Shown here: in pieces, positions 33,651 to 42,724 of the stretch
How the letters are laid out: each line of letters begins with the position of its first letter
Numbering within the stretch: the first letter of the stretch is position 1
From: Polyangiaceae bacterium
GTDB lineage: Bacteria > Myxococcota_A > Polyangia > Polyangiales > Polyangiaceae
Length of the DNA: 64,000 nucleotides
Reading direction: 5' to 3'
NCBI GenBank assembly: GCA_041389725.1
Contig: JAWKRG010000003.1
Location: forward strand, 310,001-374,000
The notes under the pieces: model-generated
Seen by the model: only the letters and a program-made list of their open reading frames with translations
Databases searched by the model: none
Told to the model about the DNA's origin: nothing
Translations under genes and position numbers: made by a program

Positions 33651-34441
33651 AGCACGAACCCATTCGCTGGCTCGATGCGGAAAGCGACGCATCCGACCTC
33701 GAACGCAGCCTGCTCCGCGGCCACCGGGAATCGCCCCCGCCACGAGGAGCCAAGGAGCAGGTTTGGAGTGGAATTCTGGCGCACCTGCCGCCCGGGGGGC
33801 CTGGCGGTGGACCTGGTTCCGGGGGCGAAGGAGTGGCGACGGTAGGCTCGGCAGGCGCGCTGAGCCTGGCCAAGTCGGCACTCATCGGCATCGCCGCCGG
33901 CGTCGCGATCAGCGCTGGCGTCGGAACTGCGCTTCAGCCCAGTCCGAAACCCGTTTCTGCGGCCGCTCTGCCAGTGTCGACCGCCACCGCCCTCGCGCCG
34001 AAAGCCGTCGCCACGTTCGCCCCAGTGGGCGAATTCACCCCGCCGGAACCGGCGATCGCGCCCGCCCGCCAAGCGGACGTTCGCGCACCCGCCGTGCGCG
34101 CCGCGTCTACGGATTCCACCACGCCAGTCGCGACCTCAATCCCGGAGGCAGCCTCACCGCAATCGCGGGCTAGCAGTCTGGCCGACGAAGCGCGAATGTT
34201 GCGCAATGCCAGAGCCGCTTTGGGGCAGAAGCGGCCTGATGACGCGTTGGGCTGGCTGTCGCAAGCGACCCGCAAGTATCCACGCTCGACCCTCGGGCAG
34301 GAGCGTGAAGCACTCACCATCGAAGCCCTCGCCCTAAAGGGTGATCGTGAAGCTGCGCGACGGCGTGCCGAACAATTTGCCGCGTCCAATCCCGACAGCC
34401 CTCATCGAGAGCGCGTGCTTTCCATCACCAATTCGAGGTAG
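33647..34441 (+). CDS. Single-TM ECF partner, candidate anti-sigma factor (module 1)
   Basis: 264 residues. The N-terminal ~70 residues are probably cytoplasmic; one membrane segment follows, SALIGIAAGVAISAGVGTAL (~85-105); then a Pro/Ala linker; then a helical C-terminal part with a TPR-like pair (LADEARMLRNARAALGQKRP...ALGWLSQATRKYPRSTLGQE). The topology and the ATGA overlap with the sigma gene are those of membrane anti-sigma factors. No zinc-type HxxxCxxC motif is present, so binding is inferred. It resembles the gene at 41447-42157, including QERE(A/V) and the SPH near the end. Confidence 0.7.
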   Translation: MKHEPIRWLDAESDASDLERSLLRGHRESPPPRGAKEQVWSGILAHLPPGGPGGGPGSGGEGVATVGSAGALSLAKSALIGIAAGVAISAGVGTALQPSPKPVSAAALPVSTATALAPKAVATFAPVGEFTPPEPAIAPARQADVRAPAVRAASTDSTTPVATSIPEAASPQSRASSLADEARMLRNARAALGQKRPDDALGWLSQATRKYPRSTLGQEREALTIEALALKGDREAARRRAEQFAASNPDSPHRERVLSITNSR

Positions 34442-34450
34442 GACGAGCCC

Positions 34451-35455
34451 ATGTCTGGGGCGGTCGGCAAGGAACGTCTTTCTTGTGTCGTGGTCTTGCT
34501 GAGCGCGTCGGCAGCGCAACACGCAGGCGCAGCACCGTCCACACCCGCGACGGTTTCAGTCACCTCCACGCCTGAGGCTTCGGACTGTCCGAGCGCTGAC
34601 GCTCTGGCGCTCCGGGTCTCCAGTGAAGTCGGCCAGGCCCAGGCGCTCGTCTCTGGCAGCGCGGACGCGCCTCTGCATTTCTCGGTGGAGTTCTCCAAGA
34701 GCCAAGCAGGCTACCGCTCGGTGTTGCGGGCGAAGGGCCAGCGCAGCGGAAAACGGGTGCTCGACGACATCAGCACCGAATGCGACGGCGTTGCGGCAGC
34801 TACCAGCATTGCGCTGGCGCTGATTGTCGAGGACGTCGCGGCTCAGGCCGAGGCAACAGCAGCAGAACCCGCTGAGCCCCCGCTCATCGTCGCTCCGCGG
34901 CCACAAAGGCATCCACGGCGGGCATGGCGGTCGCCTAACGAACCGACCTCGCACGCAGACGCGCGGGCATTCGCAACCAGCGGCGCCACGATCGGCGTGT
35001 TCGATGCCATCACGTCTCACTTCAGCGGCGGGTTCGAGCTGGACGTTCCACACGCCTCCCTCGGCGTTGCCGTGGGCTACTTGCCGGGGCGGAGCTTCCA
35101 GCTGGGAGGCGGTTCCGTCGAGTTGGAGCTGGTCTTCGCCAAGTTGAATGCATGCCATCGCGCCATGGACGAGGAAGCCCAGCTCAGGTTCTGTGCTGCG
35201 TTCTACGGCGGACGGCTGCGGGCGACGGGCAGCGGGTTCGACGAGTCTTTCGAGCGGACTCCGCCGTGGTGGGCTACCGGCGTGGACGTGGAGCTGGCGA
35301 TGCCCGTGACGGCCGCGCTGGCCTGGACGGTCCGGGCCTCGGCGAGCGTACCTCTCTTCCGCGAGCAGTTCGTCGTCCAGAACGCCACTGCCATGGAGGA
35401 ACTCCCCCCGATAGGTGTCTTCTTGAGCGCCGGAGCAGAATTCGAGATTTGGTGA
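34451..35455 (+). CDS. Predicted secreted or envelope protein (module 1)
   Basis: 334 residues with an N-terminal hydrophobic signal (CVVVLLSASAAQHAGA). The first ~130 residues have a CPSADAL...V start and a TECDGVAAATSIALALIVED segment. After a Pro/Arg linker, the C-terminal half is made of alternating strands and ends in FEIW, as do many outer-membrane beta-barrels. Its layout matches the gene at 42725-43723. No family name known to me. It lies 9 bases after the anti-sigma candidate. Confidence 0.65.
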   Translation: MSGAVGKERLSCVVVLLSASAAQHAGAAPSTPATVSVTSTPEASDCPSADALALRVSSEVGQAQALVSGSADAPLHFSVEFSKSQAGYRSVLRAKGQRSGKRVLDDISTECDGVAAATSIALALIVEDVAAQAEATAAEPAEPPLIVAPRPQRHPRRAWRSPNEPTSHADARAFATSGATIGVFDAITSHFSGGFELDVPHASLGVAVGYLPGRSFQLGGGSVELELVFAKLNACHRAMDEEAQLRFCAAFYGGRLRATGSGFDESFERTPPWWATGVDVELAMPVTAALAWTVRASASVPLFREQFVVQNATAMEELPPIGVFLSAGAEFEIW

Positions 35456-35493
35456 TGGCGAGTCACGGCCACACCCACTCACCGGACAAGACC

Positions 35494-36723
35494 ATGAACT
35501 CAGCGTATCTTCGCTCGTTCAGCCCCTGGCTCGCGCTGCTGGCAGCGGGCGCATGTGGGCGCACGGAGAGCATCGTAGGTCGTGTAGACATCGACTCGAA
35601 CGCGGGCGCGGCGGGCGCGGGTGCTACGGCTGGCAGTGGCGGAATGCCGAGCGGGGGCAGCTCGGGCAGTGGGGGCGTCGCGGGGAGTTCTGGCAGCGGC
35701 GCGATTGGGGGTGCTCTGGGGGGCGGCGGCGGCTTGGACGGAGGGCAAGACGCTTCGCCCGACGCCGACCTAGACGGCGGCATCGATGCGGACTCGGCGC
35801 CCGACGCAGAGATCGATGCAGGATGCTCACCGCCTACGACGGAGACGATCGTCGCAGGAACCGAGGGTGCGAGCTGCAGCGGAGGCTTGGACTGCGGCGG
35901 GCGCAGTTGCTGCTTGAACGCGAGAGTGGCGGCGGGTGCGTTCCCCATGGGCAGGAGCCTGAGCGGTTCAGACGCGTTCGCTACGGGTGAAGCTCCCGAA
36001 CTGCCGGAGCACAGCGCCACGGTGTCGGAGTACTACCTCGACGTATTCGAAGTAACAGTGGGCCGATTTCGCAAGTTCGTGGAGACATACCCTGGGAACG
36101 CGCCCGCTGTGGGGGCGGGTGCCAATCCCAACCTCGCGGACAGTGGCTGGCGCAGCGAATGGAACGCTGCCCTGCCAACAACGCGCGCAGACTTGGAGAA
36201 GGGCCTGAACTGTGAGAGTGGCGTCTCCACGTGGACTGCTGGCCCCAGCGTCAACGAGCGCATCGCGATCAACTGCGTCACCTGGTACGAGGCCTTCGCG
36301 TTCTGTGCCTGGGATGGCGGACGGCTGCCAACGGAGGCGGAGTGGGAGAAAGCCGCCGCGGGAGGCACCGAGAATCGCCTGTACCCGTGGGGCGCCACGC
36401 CTCCGGAGCCTTGTCGCGCTGGCTTTGGCGGCCTGGCGATCCACGTCGACGTGGGTTCGCGCCCGGTTGGCGTCGCGCGCTTTGGGCACGAAGACATGGG
36501 CGGCAGTATGTGGGAGTGGACCCTCGACTACTACGACGCCAACTGGTACTCGGGTGGCGGTGCGTCGTGCAGTGACTGCGCCAGAGTCACCCCTGGCCTG
36601 TGGCGCACCGTGCGAGGCGGTTCGTGGAGCACCTTTGTCGAGAGCCGTCTGCGCGCGGCATTCCGCACCTTCAGTCTACCCGAGGCTCGCGTGCCGAACA
36701 CTGGCTTTCGCTGCGTGCGTTGA
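35494..36723 (+). CDS. Lipoprotein with FGE/SUMF1-like domain (module 1)
   Basis: 409 residues from ATG 35494; an in-frame ATG at 35455 shares its first base with the previous stop (TGATG) and adds 13 residues. Lipobox ALLAAGAC near residue 21, then Gly/Ser and Asp-rich linkers, a Cys-rich patch (CSGGLDCGGRSCC), and the FGE-sulfatase fold: FPMGRS, YYLDVFEVTVGRF, INCVTWYEAFAFCAWDGGRL, PTEAEWEKAAAGG, MGGSMWEWT, RTVRGGSW and GFRCVR. The fold is well matched. The catalytic Cys pair of true formylglycine enzymes is not evident, so a binding role is likelier. Confidence 0.88.
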   Translation: MNSAYLRSFSPWLALLAAGACGRTESIVGRVDIDSNAGAAGAGATAGSGGMPSGGSSGSGGVAGSSGSGAIGGALGGGGGLDGGQDASPDADLDGGIDADSAPDAEIDAGCSPPTTETIVAGTEGASCSGGLDCGGRSCCLNARVAAGAFPMGRSLSGSDAFATGEAPELPEHSATVSEYYLDVFEVTVGRFRKFVETYPGNAPAVGAGANPNLADSGWRSEWNAALPTTRADLEKGLNCESGVSTWTAGPSVNERIAINCVTWYEAFAFCAWDGGRLPTEAEWEKAAAGGTENRLYPWGATPPEPCRAGFGGLAIHVDVGSRPVGVARFGHEDMGGSMWEWTLDYYDANWYSGGGASCSDCARVTPGLWRTVRGGSWSTFVESRLRAAFRTFSLPEARVPNTGFRCVR

Positions 36724-36736
36724 TGCACGCGCAGCG

Positions 36737-37744
36737 TCAGTGCCCGTGCCCCATGTGCCCGCTGCTGGGCGCGCCACCCTGGATCGCCAGCAGCTCGACG
36801 TCGAACACGAGCATGCCGGCTGGAGCGCCGGGCCGCGTGGGCTTGTCGCCGTAGGCGAGCTCCGCGGGGATCCAGAAGCGCATCGACTCGCCCTCGACCA
36901 TGAGCTGCAGTCCCTCACCCCAACCCTTGATCACCTGTGACAACGGAAACGTCGCAGGTTGCCCGGTGGGGATCGAGCTGTCGAACATCTTTCCGTCCGT
37001 CGTCCAGCCCGTGTAGTTCACCGCGACGCGATCCGTCAATGTGGGGTGTCGAGTTCCCTTGCCCTTTTTCAGCGAGCGATAGGCCAAACCACTGTCCGTC
37101 TTCTTCGCGGACTTCGGCGCGGCTCGCACGTCCGCGGGCGCCTTGGGTGGCTTGGGAGTCTTCAAGATCTCCAGGAGCTCGATTTCGAAGGTGAGCTGGC
37201 CCGCTGGCCCGAACCCAGGCTTGTCACCGTAGGCAAGGTTGGCGGGGATCCACGCGCGGATCTTCTCGCCCTCCACCATGAGCTTGAGGGCCTCGGTCCA
37301 ACCGGGAATGACCTGTCCGACCCCGAACACTACGGGCTCGTTGCTCGCGACCGAGCTGTCGAACATCTTGCCGTCCTTCGTCCAGCCCGTGTAGTGCACC
37401 TTCACCCGGTCTTCCTGAGCGGGTTTCTTCGTGCCTTTGCCCTTTGCCACGACGACGTAGGCGAGCCCGCTCTTGGTGCGCTTGGCGGTCTTGGGTGCCT
37501 CTGCGACGTCAGGTGGTGCCGGAACGCCGCTGGGCGCTGGGGGCGCGTTCATGCCCACTGCCGTCGCCATCGCGCTGGCGATGGTCTTGGGCCGCTCCCG
37601 CATCGCGGTCCGCAGAGCAGACCCCACGGGTGGAGTCGCTTGCTCCGTCTTCGTGGCTGGTCCCATGGACGAGGGCTCCGGCTTTGGCTGCTCTTCACAA
37701 CCCAGGAAGCAACAAGCAAGAGCCAGGCATAGAACGACTCGCAT
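36737..37744 (-). CDS. Lipoprotein with two tandem FKBP-type peptidyl-prolyl isomerase domains
   Basis: 335 residues. Lipobox CCFLGC near residue 16, then a Pro/Ala-rich linker, then two FKBP domains (~90-210 and ~215-325). Each contains VxVxYTGWTxDGKMFDSS and an Y-G-D-K-P loop (NLAYGDKPGFGPAG; ELAYGDKPTRPGAP). FKBPs speed proline isomerisation and assist folding of exported proteins. The tandem domains differ in sequence, so the duplication is old. A His-rich tail (GHMGHGH) may bind metal. It lies 3' of the 858-residue Cys-rich lipoprotein gene on the same strand. Confidence 0.92.
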   Translation of the reverse strand: MRVVLCLALACCFLGCEEQPKPEPSSMGPATKTEQATPPVGSALRTAMRERPKTIASAMATAVGMNAPPAPSGVPAPPDVAEAPKTAKRTKSGLAYVVVAKGKGTKKPAQEDRVKVHYTGWTKDGKMFDSSVASNEPVVFGVGQVIPGWTEALKLMVEGEKIRAWIPANLAYGDKPGFGPAGQLTFEIELLEILKTPKPPKAPADVRAAPKSAKKTDSGLAYRSLKKGKGTRHPTLTDRVAVNYTGWTTDGKMFDSSIPTGQPATFPLSQVIKGWGEGLQLMVEGESMRFWIPAELAYGDKPTRPGAPAGMLVFDVELLAIQGGAPSSGHMGHGH

Positions 37745-37858
37745 GGCCCGCGGTGTAGCACATCCTCGCGCTGGGATCGGACCTGCCTTGGGCGTACCTG
37801 CCCGGGACGGCGGCCAGCCCCGGTTCTGCGGAGACGTGGCCTAGAGTGTGACGGCGCC

Positions 37859-40432
37859 TCAGCCCGGAACCGGCTGACAGCAGCCAGTCACACAGAAGAA
37901 GCCGGCGGCGCAGGGATCCTGGCCGGGCAGGCCGCACTGTTGGATTCCGGGCGGACAGGTCTGACCGTTGCACTCGGGCGGAAGTGTCGGCTTGCCAAGG
38001 CAAATCTCGCAGTTCTCGCAAGTGTTGAGGCAGGCTGACACCTGGGTGCACGGCTTGCACTTCGAGGGGTCGGTGAGGTTCTGCAAGTTGCACGTGCCAT
38101 TGCCACCACTGTCCTCGGACCCGAGATAGACGGTGTAGCCGACGCCGGGAATGGCGCAGCAGCCAAAGCAATCGCACCCGTTCGGAACCAGGGGCCCACA
38201 GTAGCTGCCGCACTGGTTGCTCTGGGTCGTCGAGAGCTGACTACAGGACTGCGACGTGCCCGGAATGTTCGCGTTGGGGTTGTAGGAGCACTGCGACCCC
38301 TCGGGAGGATAGTCAGGCGCAACGGCCAGTGGGTCACACTTGTGGCTCCAATAGCAGTCGTCGTTGCCTGCTCCGGTATCCTGATCGAAGTAGCAGTCCG
38401 CCTTGCACGGTGCGTTGTTCTGACCGGAGATGTTGCCCTTGAACCCTTGCTCGTTGTTGTCGCACACGCCAATGCAATGGTCGTCGGCGCTGTCGATCTT
38501 GCAGTCGCCGTCATTGTCCAAGCAGTCTCCGCACTCGTAGACTTTGCCCTGGCAGGTCGACACGTTGCAGAAGAACCCGCAGCCGCCCTGGGACGGATTG
38601 CAGGTCTGCCCGCAAGCGCAGCTGGAGTTGTCCGGAGTCGACACGCAGCCGACGCCTTCCACGCAGGCCTCGGTCGTGCACGCGATACCGTCGTCGCCAC
38701 ATTGCAGTGGATTGGGTGCCGGCTGGCAGCCAAGGAATGCGCTGCACACTTCCTGGCCGTTGCAGGTGGAACCGTCCTGGCAGGAGCTGCTGTCAGGCGT
38801 GAAGCTGCAACCAATGCTGCTCAGACAAGTGTCGTTCGTACAGGCAATGCCGTCATCGCAGGTCAACGCAGTGCCGGGGGTGCAGCCGACGCCGACCACG
38901 CACGACTCGGTCCCGTTGCAGGCGTCCCCGTCGTTGCAGACGCCATCGAAGGTCGTGTACTTGCACTGCCCGTTCGTCGGGTCGCACTCGTCGAGGGTGC
39001 ACTGGATACCGTCGTCGCAGTCCATCGCCGTACCGCCGACGCAGGCCCCGCCAGGCACGTTCGTGTCGCAGGTCTCCGTACCGTTGCAGGGGTTCAGGTC
39101 GTCGCAGTCCGAGTTCTGAGTGCACGCGACGGTGATGCAACCACTGGCCGTGCAGATCTGCCCGCTGGAACACAACCCATTGCTGGGTGTGGAGGTGCAC
39201 GTCTTCAGCGTCTCGTCACAGGCTTCGACGGTGCAGGCGACGCTATCGGGCGTGCAGCTCACTGCCGAGGCTGCGATGCAGCCTTGGGTGAGGTCGCAGA
39301 CCTCCGCGCCATTGCAGTACAGGTTATCGCTACACGCCGCGTGATTGGCGGTGGCCTTGCAGCTCTTCAACGTCTCGTCACAACTGTTCACGGTGCAGCC
39401 AATGCCATCTTCACAGTCGATGGGGGTGCCCGCCTTGCAGCCCGTGCCTGCCGCGCCGTTCGGTGGGTCACAAACCTCTGCGCCGTCGCAGTACACACCG
39501 TTGTCACACGCAGCATTGCTGAGCGTGAAGACACACTTGCCTAGTGCGTCGCTGCAGCTGTCGACGGTGCAAGAGATGCCGTCGTTACAGACGACCGGCG
39601 TACCGACCACGCAGCCGGTCACGGCGTCTGCCCCGCTCGCCAGCGGGTCACACTTCTCCGTGCCGGTGCATAAAAGCCCGTCGGAGCAGGCGGCATCCTG
39701 AAGAACCGTTTTGCACGTGTTCGTCGTGTTGTCGCACACCTCAGCCGTACAACTCTTGCCGTCATCTGCGCAAACGACGGGCGTGCCCGATACGCACTTG
39801 CCGGCGACACAGGTCTCCGCGCCATCGCAAAACACGCCGTTGTCGCAGTCTGGGTTCGTCGTGCATTCCGGCGTACCCGCGTCACCACCGGCAACACCCC
39901 CCGTAGCGCCACCTGTGCCAGCTGTCCCACCCGTCGCGGCTCCGCCGCCGCCGGCAGCCCCTCCCGTGGCACTTCCGCCCGTTCCGGCAGTCCCGCCGCT
40001 CGCGCTCCCGCCGCTGCCCGCAGCTCCACCGGTGGCATTGCCACCGACTCCGCCGCCACCGGCAGCACCGCCCGTCGCGCTGCCGCCCGTGCCACCGGTC
40101 GCGCTTCCGCCACTGCCCGCACTGCCACCCGTGGCGTTGCCACCACTGCCGGCCGCACCCCCGCTCGCGCCACCACTGCCGGCGGCTCCGCCGCTGCCGC
40201 TCGCGCCCGATGTGCCGCTGCTGCCCGCGGTTCCACCGCTACCCGCACTGCCACCAAGGGCCCCAGCGCCACCACTACCGCCCACGGAGATGACGCCGCC
40301 AGCACCTGACGCGGCATCGCTGCCAGCATCCTGGCCACCAGTGGCGGACGTTCCGCCCTCGTCGCCGCCACCGCAGGCCGGTGCCAGGCCGAGCGTCAAT
40401 CCGAGAGCAATGACAAAGCGTGTGGTTTGCAT
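37859..40432 (-). CDS. Large Cys-rich lipoprotein with repeated CDDGIxCTxDxC motifs
   Basis: 858 residues from ATG 40432, preceded by GGGGGAC; an in-frame ATG at 40447 is possible. Lipobox LAPAC near residue 20, then ~150 residues of Gly/Ser/Ala/Thr repeats (GSAGSGG and variants). About ten Cys-rich units follow, in the pattern C..G..CNG.E.C....GC..GT...CDDGI.CT.D.C. The last ~235 residues form a separate domain, CQGKVYECGDC...DCYFDQDTGAGNDDCYW...NGCDCFGCC...GCCQPVPG, shared with the gene at 40549. Probably a rod-like surface lipoprotein; function unknown. Confidence 0.85.
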   Translation of the reverse strand: MQTTRFVIALGLTLGLAPACGGGDEGGTSATGGQDAGSDAASGAGGVISVGGSGGAGALGGSAGSGGTAGSSGTSGASGSGGAAGSGGASGGAAGSGGNATGGSAGSGGSATGGTGGSATGGAAGGGGVGGNATGGAAGSGGSASGGTAGTGGSATGGAAGGGGAATGGTAGTGGATGGVAGGDAGTPECTTNPDCDNGVFCDGAETCVAGKCVSGTPVVCADDGKSCTAEVCDNTTNTCKTVLQDAACSDGLLCTGTEKCDPLASGADAVTGCVVGTPVVCNDGISCTVDSCSDALGKCVFTLSNAACDNGVYCDGAEVCDPPNGAAGTGCKAGTPIDCEDGIGCTVNSCDETLKSCKATANHAACSDNLYCNGAEVCDLTQGCIAASAVSCTPDSVACTVEACDETLKTCTSTPSNGLCSSGQICTASGCITVACTQNSDCDDLNPCNGTETCDTNVPGGACVGGTAMDCDDGIQCTLDECDPTNGQCKYTTFDGVCNDGDACNGTESCVVGVGCTPGTALTCDDGIACTNDTCLSSIGCSFTPDSSSCQDGSTCNGQEVCSAFLGCQPAPNPLQCGDDGIACTTEACVEGVGCVSTPDNSSCACGQTCNPSQGGCGFFCNVSTCQGKVYECGDCLDNDGDCKIDSADDHCIGVCDNNEQGFKGNISGQNNAPCKADCYFDQDTGAGNDDCYWSHKCDPLAVAPDYPPEGSQCSYNPNANIPGTSQSCSQLSTTQSNQCGSYCGPLVPNGCDCFGCCAIPGVGYTVYLGSEDSGGNGTCNLQNLTDPSKCKPCTQVSACLNTCENCEICLGKPTLPPECNGQTCPPGIQQCGLPGQDPCAAGFFCVTGCCQPVPG

Positions 40433-40548
40433 CGTGTCGTCCCCCATGGCGGGTGCGGCTGAGATCAGTGCGCCAAATTCCTAAACTACCCGCAACGGAA
40501 CCCCGCGTTCAAGCCCCCCGGAAAAAAATGTGCGCGCGCTACTGAGGC

Positions 40549-41436
40549 TCAACGAGGCACCTGGATGCAGCAACCCGTGATGCAGTACGCCCCGGGTGGA
40601 CACGCCGCTTGGCCGGCTGCGCCACAAGGTTGCATGCCGCTGGCACACTGCTCCGCTTCGCCACCATCCGCACCTGCATCCTCCGCGCAATCAGGCGCCG
40701 GCGATTCACGACCGACACAGAGCTCGCAAGGCCCGCAATCGTTGAAACAAGATTTCACGGGTGTGCAGGGGTGGCACTTGGCCGGATCGAGCAGGTTGTC
40801 GCGATCGCAGCTGCCGACGTTGCCGTCCGTCGAGCCCAGCCACACGTAGCTGCCGCTACCCGCCGGCAGCTCACAGCAGCCGAAGCAATCGCAACCGTTG
40901 GGAGTCAAGGGGCGGCAGTAGTCGAGGCACTTCGCGGATTGCGCCGCTTCCAGCTCGCTGCAGGTTTTCGTGGTTCCAGCGGTATTGGCCGCGGGGTCAT
41001 GGGCACACTTCGCGTCGGCGCTAGGCGGAAAGCTCGGTGCCTGCGCCAAAGGATCGCATTGGTGATTCCAGTAGCAGTCGTCGTTGCCCGCCCCAGTGTC
41101 TTGGTCGAAGTAGCAGTCCTGCTTGCACGGCGCTGCATTCTGGCCAGGTATCCCACCGTAGAACGAATCTTCGGTGTTGTCGCAGGCGCCCAGGCAGTCT
41201 GGGTCCTCTGCGTCGATCAGCCCGTCCTGATCGTTGTCGATCAGATCTCCGCACTGGTAGATCTTGCCCTGACACTGGCCCAGCGCGCCGGCGACACCGG
41301 AATCACCGCTGCCACCGCCCGACGAAGCATCTGCGGCCAGCGGATCCGCCGCAATCTGAACGTCTTTGCCACACGCTCCGAGCATGGCCATGCTCGATGC
41401 CAAGACGAGCCACGCGGAGCGCAAACGCACACCCAT
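40549..41436 (-). CDS. Cys-rich lipoprotein sharing an unrecognised C-terminal domain (module 2)
   Basis: 295 residues. Lipobox MAMLGAC near residue 22 and a short Ser/Gly/Asp linker, then CQGKIYQCGDLIDNDQDG. A domain follows with DCYFDQDTGAGNDDCYWNH, PNGCDCFGCC, CHPC...CFNDCGPCELC and a GCCIQVPR end. About 235 residues align with the C-terminal part of the gene at 37859. It is downstream of the sigma/anti-sigma pair on the same strand, 10 bases after the TM-partner stop, so it is probably the fourth gene of module 2. Confidence 0.85.
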   Translation of the reverse strand: MGVRLRSAWLVLASSMAMLGACGKDVQIAADPLAADASSGGGSGDSGVAGALGQCQGKIYQCGDLIDNDQDGLIDAEDPDCLGACDNTEDSFYGGIPGQNAAPCKQDCYFDQDTGAGNDDCYWNHQCDPLAQAPSFPPSADAKCAHDPAANTAGTTKTCSELEAAQSAKCLDYCRPLTPNGCDCFGCCELPAGSGSYVWLGSTDGNVGSCDRDNLLDPAKCHPCTPVKSCFNDCGPCELCVGRESPAPDCAEDAGADGGEAEQCASGMQPCGAAGQAACPPGAYCITGCCIQVPR

Positions 41437-41446
41437 CGGCGCCTCT

Positions 41447-42157
41447 CTAGGGCTTGGCCCCTTGCAGCTCTCCTATCTTCTTCTTGTGCGGAGAGGCTGG
41501 GAAGCTCCGCTCGAAAGCCGCCGCGCGCTGGCGCACGGCAGCCTCGTTTCCCTGACGCTTGAGCGCTTCCATCGCGATCACTTCGCGCTCCTGCGCCAGC
41601 ACGCCTTGGGGATAGAGCTGTTGGTGGCGCCGCGTGAGTGCGAGGGCTTGTGCCGGGTTCGAGGATAGCGCGCGGCGCGCCGCATCGAGCAGACTCGACT
41701 CGCTGGGCTTGGTGGCTGCGGCCTCGCTGCTCCCCGGGGCCGATCCCCGCGTTGCGCTGTGCGCGATTGGCGGAGCTTCGCCCGACGACACGGCAACCTC
41801 GGCGCTCGGTGGTGCGGTCACCTCTGCTGCGCCCTCGGCGCTGGGCCGCGGCGCCACCAACTCGCCTGCCGGCGCAGACTGCGTGACGATTGGAATCGCG
41901 GGCGTCAAGCGCGGCGGCGTGGTCTTGATTACCGCGTAGATCCCGCCCGCCATCAGCCCACCCGTGAGCACGAGTAACGCGACCACTTTGCCTCCAGCAA
42001 CGCCGGCGCCCGCCGTCGCGGCAGCTGCCGCGGGCAGTGTCGACAAGTGAGACGCGATCGGCTCCAGCTGCGCCGCGGTCGGCACGTCCGCGCGAGCGGC
42101 GCGCAACAGCTCTGCAAGCTCGCCTTCGCCTTCGGACAACCGCTGGGGAGCCTTCAT
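41447..42157 (-). CDS. Single-TM ECF partner, candidate anti-sigma factor (module 2)
   Basis: 236 residues. A ~55-residue N-terminal part, a membrane segment near 60-80 (VVALLVLTGGLMAGGIYAV), a Pro/Ala/Ser linker and a helical C-terminal end (LLDAARRALSSNPAQALALT...LAQEREVIAMEALKRQG...SFPASPHKKK). The start overlaps the sigma stop by ATGA. The C-terminal motif and topology match the gene at 33647. No zinc motif is visible. Anti-sigma function is inferred. Confidence 0.7.
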   Translation of the reverse strand: MKAPQRLSEGEGELAELLRAARADVPTAAQLEPIASHLSTLPAAAAATAGAGVAGGKVVALLVLTGGLMAGGIYAVIKTTPPRLTPAIPIVTQSAPAGELVAPRPSAEGAAEVTAPPSAEVAVSSGEAPPIAHSATRGSAPGSSEAAATKPSESSLLDAARRALSSNPAQALALTRRHQQLYPQGVLAQEREVIAMEALKRQGNEAAVRQRAAAFERSFPASPHKKKIGELQGAKP

Positions 42158-42723
42158 CGTCGGTCCTCCAGGCTTTGCGCCAAGAGCCGTCGCGCCGCGT
42201 GCAAGCGCGAATAGGCCGTTTGCAGCGGGACACCGATCAAAGTCGCGATGTCCTTCATCGAAAGCTCCTCGATCTCGTACAGCACGAAGACGGCGCGCTT
42301 GTCCTCGTCCAATTCCGCCAGTAGCGCTTCCAGCCGCGCTCGTAGCCGAACTCGTTCTGCGTCCACTTCCTGCTCGGGTTCGGCCACCTGGTCAGGCAAC
42401 TCGTCGACCGCAACCTCACGTCGGATGTGCGCCTTGCGACGATAGTCCGAGGCGGTGCGCAGACAGATGCCGTAGAGCCAGGTGCGCAGCGACGAGCGAC
42501 CCTCGAACTCCGGGAGCTTGCGGTGAGCCACCAGGAATACCTCTTGAGTGACGTCCGCGAGATCGGCGGCACGCACTCCCAAATGCCGCAGCGCTCGCCA
42601 GACAAACCCGCCGTACTCACCGAAAATCTCCGTGATATCAATGGACTTCCGCGCCGGACCTGCATGGTCCGCCTCGCCGGAGCCAAGGGCGCTCCTGGTT
42701 GTCAGTGGGAGTCCGCTGCTCAC
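42154..42723 (-). CDS. ECF-type RNA polymerase sigma factor (module 2)
   Basis: 189 residues from GTG 42723. Region 2: FGEYGGFVWRALRHLGV, TQEVFLVAHRKLPEF and TWLYGICLRTASDYRRKAHI. Region 4: LDEDKRAVFVLYEIEE and DIATLIGVPLQTAYSRLHAAR. It is clearly a paralogue of the sigma at 33084, although diverged. It starts 1 base after the stop of the gene upstream and overlaps the partner downstream by ATGA. Confidence 0.93.
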   Translation of the reverse strand: MSSGLPLTTRSALGSGEADHAGPARKSIDITEIFGEYGGFVWRALRHLGVRAADLADVTQEVFLVAHRKLPEFEGRSSLRTWLYGICLRTASDYRRKAHIRREVAVDELPDQVAEPEQEVDAERVRLRARLEALLAELDEDKRAVFVLYEIEELSMKDIATLIGVPLQTAYSRLHAARRLLAQSLEDRR

Positions 42724-42724
42724 G

